Shown in pieces: positions 13,321 to 17,045 of a stretch of DNA of 17,045 nt (position 1 is its first letter; every line of letters begins with the position of its first letter). The notes under the pieces were generated by a model, which worked only from the letters and a program-made list of their open reading frames with translations, searched no databases and was not told the DNA's origin. A program made the position numbers and the translations under genes. The DNA is taken from the NCBI GenBank assembly GCA_029974875.1, contig JARKQP010000563.1:1-17045 (forward strand). The letters are read 5' to 3'. The stretch is from Mobilitalea sp. GTDB lineage: Bacteria > Bacillota_A > Clostridia > Lachnospirales > Lachnospiraceae.

Positions 13321-14695
13321 AGGGCATGGACATAATCATACAATGGACGATGGCAATCCCATATCGGGAATGATAATTATCTTATTGCTGATTCTATTTA
13401 ATGCATTAATCGTCTGCGCGAAAAATGCAATTAGTAATGTAAGCGAGAGTAATGTAAAAAGGAAGGCTGAGAGCGGCCAGAAAAGTGCAAAAAAGCTTCT
13501 TAGGATTATTGAAAAGCCGAGCAGATATCTTAACGTGATGGAGCTGTTACAAAGCTTTATTGGTGTAGTGACCGGCATGGTTTTTCTTTCCTACTTTCTT
13601 CCGACAATTGAAAACGCTACGGTAAATAGCGGGTTAGTGGTTGACCTTGCAATCATCAGGCCGGTATACTATATTCTGTTTACTGTACTTTTAGTGTACG
13701 TTGCGGTACTGTTTGGCCTGATTATTCCAAGGCGGTTTGCTACCCGGTATGCAGAGGTCATTGCATACCGGATGGTCGGGATCATCCGCTTCTTTGGCTT
13801 TGTATTTTATCCGGTAGCCTGGCTGCTGGAGGCCATATTGAACCTGCTGCTGCGGCTTTTTGGTATCAAGCCCTTTGACCTGACGGATAATGTAACCGAG
13901 GAAGAGATTATTTCCATGGTGAATGAAGGCCAGGAGCAGGGCGTCCTGGATGCTGATAAGGTAGAAATGATCTCTAACATCATAGAGCTTGGTGACAAGG
14001 AAGCCCAGGATATTATGACACCAAAGAAGAGAATTATTGCAGTTAATACGGAAATGTCATTGGAAGAAGCACTGCGTTATATGCTGTCAGAGAATTATTC
14101 CAGGTATCCCCTTTATGAAGGGAACAGGGATAATATTATCGGCATCCTGCACATGAAGGACGTCATATGTGCTTACATATCGGAAGAGTTGAGGAATAAG
14201 CCTATTGAAGAGATCGCCAGAGAACCTTATTTCGTACCAGATACACAGAATATCAGTATCCTGCTTCACGATATGCAGGCCAAGAACATCCATATGGCTA
14301 TCGTGATTGACGAGTATGGACAAACGGCAGGCCTGGTAGCATTGGAAGACCTGCTGGAGGAAATTGTAGGAAATATCCAGGATGAATATGACGAGGAAGA
14401 GAGTATGGTTATCTCCTCTGATGATGAAAGTGTCACGGTAAAAGGAGCAATCAGCCTTGAGGAATTGGAGGATGAGCTGGGAATCAGCCTTCAGAATGAA
14501 GATTTTGATACCCTGAATGGATTATTGATTTCCCTAATGGACCGGATTCCAGGGGATGGAGAAAAGGCAACCCTTGTTTATCAGGGATACCAGTTTGACG
14601 TGCTGGAGACTAAGAATAAGATGACAGAACAGGTAAGGATCATGAAGCTTCCCGCGGACGCCGATACGGTGGGAAACCTGGACGAAGAATTATAA
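13310..14695 (+). CDS. CNNM/CorC-type membrane protein with CBS domains (HlyC/CorC family)
   Basis: A 461-residue protein of the family linked to magnesium or cobalt efflux. Membrane helices (about 20-40, 85-105, 115-140 and 150-185) form the CNNM/DUF21 domain. A tandem CBS pair follows (MTPKKRIIAVNTEMSLEEAL to the EYGQTAGLVALEDLLEEIVG segment), then the small CorC_HlyC domain (about 365-450). The longest frame begins at TTG 13310 and gives a metal-binding-looking head, CGEGHGHNH. An ATG at 13343 (MDDGNPISG) resembles the start of many relatives. Neither has a ribosome binding site; the good AAGGGGGG at 13271-13278 leads into another frame. It is the last gene before the terminator. Family is firm; start and transported ion are uncertain. 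Confidence 0.9.
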   Translation: MCGEGHGHNHTMDDGNPISGMIIILLLILFNALIVCAKNAISNVSESNVKRKAESGQKSAKKLLRIIEKPSRYLNVMELLQSFIGVVTGMVFLSYFLPTIENATVNSGLVVDLAIIRPVYYILFTVLLVYVAVLFGLIIPRRFATRYAEVIAYRMVGIIRFFGFVFYPVAWLLEAILNLLLRLFGIKPFDLTDNVTEEEIISMVNEGQEQGVLDADKVEMISNIIELGDKEAQDIMTPKKRIIAVNTEMSLEEALRYMLSENYSRYPLYEGNRDNIIGILHMKDVICAYISEELRNKPIEEIAREPYFVPDTQNISILLHDMQAKNIHMAIVIDEYGQTAGLVALEDLLEEIVGNIQDEYDEEESMVISSDDESVTVKGAISLEELEDELGISLQNEDFDTLNGLLISLMDRIPGDGEKATLVYQGYQFDVLETKNKMTEQVRIMKLPADADTVGNLDEEL

Positions 14696-14723
14696 GATGA
14701 AATAAAATATTTGATACATCCAT

Positions 14724-14775
14724 AAAAGAGGGCATAGAAACAACAGCAGGGCTGTTTGCGGATATGCCCTCTTTT
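14724..14775 (+). terminator. Rho-independent terminator closing the rex-to-CorC gene series
   Basis: AAAAGAGGGCATA (14724-14736) and TATGCCCTCTTTT (14763-14775) form a perfect 13-bp stem. A second small stem, AACAGC with GCTGTT, lies in the loop. The U-tract is the end of the right arm, so termination is likely. The A-run on the left arm would let it work on the opposite strand as well. Confidence 0.85.
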
Positions 14776-14828
14776 CTATGGTAAAAATGCGTAACTAGGA
14801 TTTTGTATTATTTACCAGGCCCAGCCTC

Positions 14829-14914
14829 TTTGTTACGGATGGGAAATATTACATGATTTAAACCTAATGTTAACAGTGACATGGTGGAAAATTTTACAAA
14901 TCTTTTGATATAGT
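14829..14914 (+). promoter_or_regulatory. Alkaline phosphatase promoter with Pho-box-like repeats
   Basis: Between 14829 and 14900 there are TTAC-type elements: GTTACG (14832), TTACAT (14849), TTTAAA (14857), TTAACA (14870-14875) and TTTACA (14893-14898). Some are about 11 or 22 bases apart, as in the TTAACA-like direct repeats bound by PhoP in Bacillus. A -10-like TATAGT lies at 14909-14914 without a proper -35, the usual layout for an activated promoter. Phosphate control is inferred from this and from the gene product. Confidence 0.4.
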
Positions 14915-14954
14915 TGAGAGGAAATCATTAATCTATTTTAAAGGAGACTGAGTT

Positions 14955-16481
14955 ATGAAAGGTAAAGCAAAGAGAATTTTTGGTGCATTATTGGTGGTCT
15001 TACTAGTCGCAGCGGCAATTATCGTTCCTAATTACAACAATAATGTAAATGCGTCCGCCAGTAAGACGAGTATCAGCAAGGTTATTAAAGAAACGGGAAC
15101 CACTGTCCCCAAGTACATATTTTTGTTTGTCGGTGACGGTATGAGTTATCCCCAGATCCAGGCAACCTCCTATTACCTGGGAACGACAGCATCAAAGGGA
15201 GGAGTGAAGACACAGGCTTTGAGTTTTATGAATTTCCCGGTTGCAGGTTCAGCACAGACCTTTGACAGCACTTCCTTCTGTCCGGATTCGGCATCCACGG
15301 CAACCTCTATTTCCACCGGGCATAAGACCTACAGCGGCACAATCAACATGGATACTTCCTTTAAGGTGTCCTATGAGACGATTGCTGAAAAGCTTAAAAA
15401 GCAGAGGGACTATAAAATCGGTATCATCAGCACGGTAAACCTTAACCATGCAACTCCTGCAGCCTTCTATGCCCATCAGGCTTCCAGAAATAACTATTAC
15501 GAGATTGGGCAGGAAATGGTAGCAAGCGGATTTGATTATTTTGCCGGCGGAGAGCTCTTAAAGCCAACAGGCAGCGACAATAATAAGGAAAGCATCTATG
15601 ATCTGGCTAAAAAGGCCGGGTACAGGGTGGTTACGACCAAGGCTGCTGCAGAAGGCCTGAGAAAAGGATATGGAAAATCCATTATAATCTCCGAGAAAAT
15701 CGCTGATGGGGGTGCCATGCCCTATGAAATCGATGCGGCAAGCAACGAATGGCATCTTGCAGATTATGTAGAAAAAGGAATCGAAATGCTGGATAACGAG
15801 AAGGGCTTTTTCATGATGGTAGAAGGCGGCAAGATTGACTGGGCATGTCATGCGAATGACGCTACTTCTACAATCCATGATACAGTTGCCCTTGGCAACG
15901 CAGTAGATGTGGCAATTGACTTTTACAATAAGCATCCGGAAGATACCTTGATTTTAGTTACGGGAGACCATGAGACAGGCGGGTTAACAATCGGCTTTGC
16001 CGGTACGAATTATGATACCTACTTAACGAACCTGGCAAACCAGAAGATCTCTTATGCAAAATATGATTCGGATTTTGTGGCAGGCTATAAGAAAAATAAT
16101 ACGAAATTCACCGCTGTACTGGAGGATATCCAGAAGTATTTTGGGCTAGTTCCCAAGAGCAAGGCTACTGCAGCTACAAACTCCAACCTGATCCTGACGG
16201 ATTATGAATACAACCGCTTATCTGAGGCTTATAACATGACAATGGATAAACCCGAAAAGCTGGATCAGGAAGAATATGTATTATACGGTACCTATGAACC
16301 GTTAACCGTAACAATTACACATATCCTGAATAACAAATCGGGCATTGATTTTACCTCCTATTCCCATACGGGACTGCCCGTCCCGGTCTTTGCAATAGGA
16401 AATGGGGCCGAGTTATTTGAAGGCTATTACGATAATACGGATATTTATAATAGCGTAGCAAAGCTTACAAAGGTAAAATAA
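14955..16481 (+). CDS. Secreted alkaline phosphatase
   Basis: A 508-residue enzyme of the classical alkaline phosphatase superfamily, releasing phosphate from organic esters outside the membrane. A signal peptide is clear: basic MKGKAKR, hydrophobic core 9-25, and likely cleavage after NASA near 35. The metal site is complete: VGDGMS with Asp61, CPDSASTATS with the nucleophile Ser112, EGGKIDWACHANDA with Asp295 and His299, TGDHETGG with Asp338 and His339, and a late SYSHTG with His471. The start ATG has AAAGGAGA at 14940-14947. It has its own promoter with Pho-box-like repeats and is isolated from the previous gene series by the terminator at 14724. It is somewhat longer than the E. coli enzyme. 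No lipobox or sorting motif is seen. Confidence 0.95.
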   Translation: MKGKAKRIFGALLVVLLVAAAIIVPNYNNNVNASASKTSISKVIKETGTTVPKYIFLFVGDGMSYPQIQATSYYLGTTASKGGVKTQALSFMNFPVAGSAQTFDSTSFCPDSASTATSISTGHKTYSGTINMDTSFKVSYETIAEKLKKQRDYKIGIISTVNLNHATPAAFYAHQASRNNYYEIGQEMVASGFDYFAGGELLKPTGSDNNKESIYDLAKKAGYRVVTTKAAAEGLRKGYGKSIIISEKIADGGAMPYEIDAASNEWHLADYVEKGIEMLDNEKGFFMMVEGGKIDWACHANDATSTIHDTVALGNAVDVAIDFYNKHPEDTLILVTGDHETGGLTIGFAGTNYDTYLTNLANQKISYAKYDSDFVAGYKKNNTKFTAVLEDIQKYFGLVPKSKATAATNSNLILTDYEYNRLSEAYNMTMDKPEKLDQEEYVLYGTYEPLTVTITHILNNKSGIDFTSYSHTGLPVPVFAIGNGAELFEGYYDNTDIYNSVAKLTKVK

Positions 16482-16538
16482 ACCCAGCCGAAGACAGCAT
16501 TATAAAAGCAATGATTTATTGAGGAGCGGCATAGCAGT

Positions 16539-17045
16539 ATGATTAAATTCAGTAAGGAAAGAATGATGTCCGCCGTAACAATTGTAGCCAGTCTCTTTAT
16601 TCTGCTGCTTCTGGTCCTTTTACCTACAGGATACGAAGCAGCGGTAACCTACCAGGGGGCTGACCGTACTGTCGGGGAGATTATTTCAACCGACAATAGC
16701 ATGTTAGTCAGCACAGGCTTAATACGGACAGGAGAGCAAAGATGCAGGGTAAAGCTTCTTGGGGGTAAATTTAAAGGGGAAATCGTTACGGCGGTGAATA
16801 TGCTCAATGGTTCCTTGGAGCAGGATAAGATATTTGGCAGCGGTGACCGGGCGCAGGTGCTGATCAGATATGAGGGAGATGATATTTACTCGATCTGTAT
16901 GATCGACCATTACCGGTTGGATAAGGAGCTTATCCTGGCAGGCATTTTCGTTGTGCTTTTAGTTTTGTTTGCCGGGATCAGCGGTATCAGGGCGGTGCTT
17001 TCCTTTGCAATTACTATACTGATGATATGGAAGGTATTGGTGCCC
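16539..17045 (+). CDS. YibE/F-family membrane protein, N-terminal part (cut by window end)
   Basis: An open frame of 169 codons runs from ATG 16539 to the last base with no stop. It has a membrane helix at about 11-31, an extracellular-looking beta-rich region (about 35-125) with LLGGKFKGEIVTAVNMLNG and GDRAQVLIRYEG, and then further hydrophobic helices from about 130. This order and the KGE...N...GD pattern match the YibE/F family, typically 350 to 400 residues with eight helices, whose transport role is not settled. GAGGAG at 16521-16526 lies about 12 bases before the start, somewhat far. It follows the phosphatase by 57 bases with no terminator between, so the two may be co-transcribed. 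Confidence 0.75.
   Translation, partial: MIKFSKERMMSAVTIVASLFILLLLVLLPTGYEAAVTYQGADRTVGEIISTDNSMLVSTGLIRTGEQRCRVKLLGGKFKGEIVTAVNMLNGSLEQDKIFGSGDRAQVLIRYEGDDIYSICMIDHYRLDKELILAGIFVVLLVLFAGISGIRAVLSFAITILMIWKVLVP

Overview
The window looks like a chromosomal segment of an anaerobic Firmicute, most likely a member of the Lachnospiraceae or a close clostridial relative. The reasons are strong AGGAGG-type ribosome binding sites, frequent TTG and GTG starts, a Rex repressor, a Re-citrate-synthase-like enzyme in place of an ordinary citrate synthase, and an alr-mazF order typical of Firmicutes. The exact genus cannot be fixed by reading alone. I see no insertion sequences, phage genes, tRNA or rRNA genes, or CRISPR arrays.

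Layout. Positions 1-2775 carry a citrate/homocitrate/isopropylmalate-synthase-family enzyme, then an isocitrate/isopropylmalate-type dehydrogenase with its own promoter and a leader hairpin. Together they fit a partial oxidative TCA branch that makes 2-oxoglutarate for glutamate. A GntR/FCD regulator (2809-3477) and a YhfC-family membrane protein (3549-4319) follow and end at a strong terminator (4426-4465). Two minus-strand genes come next: a small DUF2512/YndM-type membrane protein (4624-4980) and an ABC-F ATPase (5279-7258). The ABC-F gene has a structured leader with two tiny ORFs. From a good promoter at 7481 a long plus-strand gene series runs to a terminator at 14724: rex, a conserved-looking coiled-coil protein, acpS, nnrD, alr, mazF without a neighbouring antitoxin, and a CNNM/CorC-type CBS transporter. 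Last are a secreted alkaline phosphatase (14955-16481), possibly phosphate-controlled, and the start of a YibE/F membrane protein cut by the window end.

The most unusual feature is a set of short tandem-repeat arrays at gene borders. Four different genes (DUF2512, ABC-F, acpS, nnrD) each have a head-to-tail array whose first unit is the gene's own last codons plus stop codon. The unit differs at each locus (30-31, 17, 24 and 35 bp), so this is not one dispersed repeat family. Two arrays also end in the ribosome binding site of the next gene: a 22-bp array before acpS and the 24-bp array before nnrD. A further 30-bp in-frame array has expanded inside nnrD. The pattern suggests a process that repeatedly duplicates gene-end sequence, with the stop codon usually kept.

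Several starts differ from the longest possible ORF: rex at 7573 (TTG), mazF at 12863 (GTG), and alr probably at 11586. The N-terminus of the CBS transporter is unclear because the best ribosome binding site leads into a different frame.
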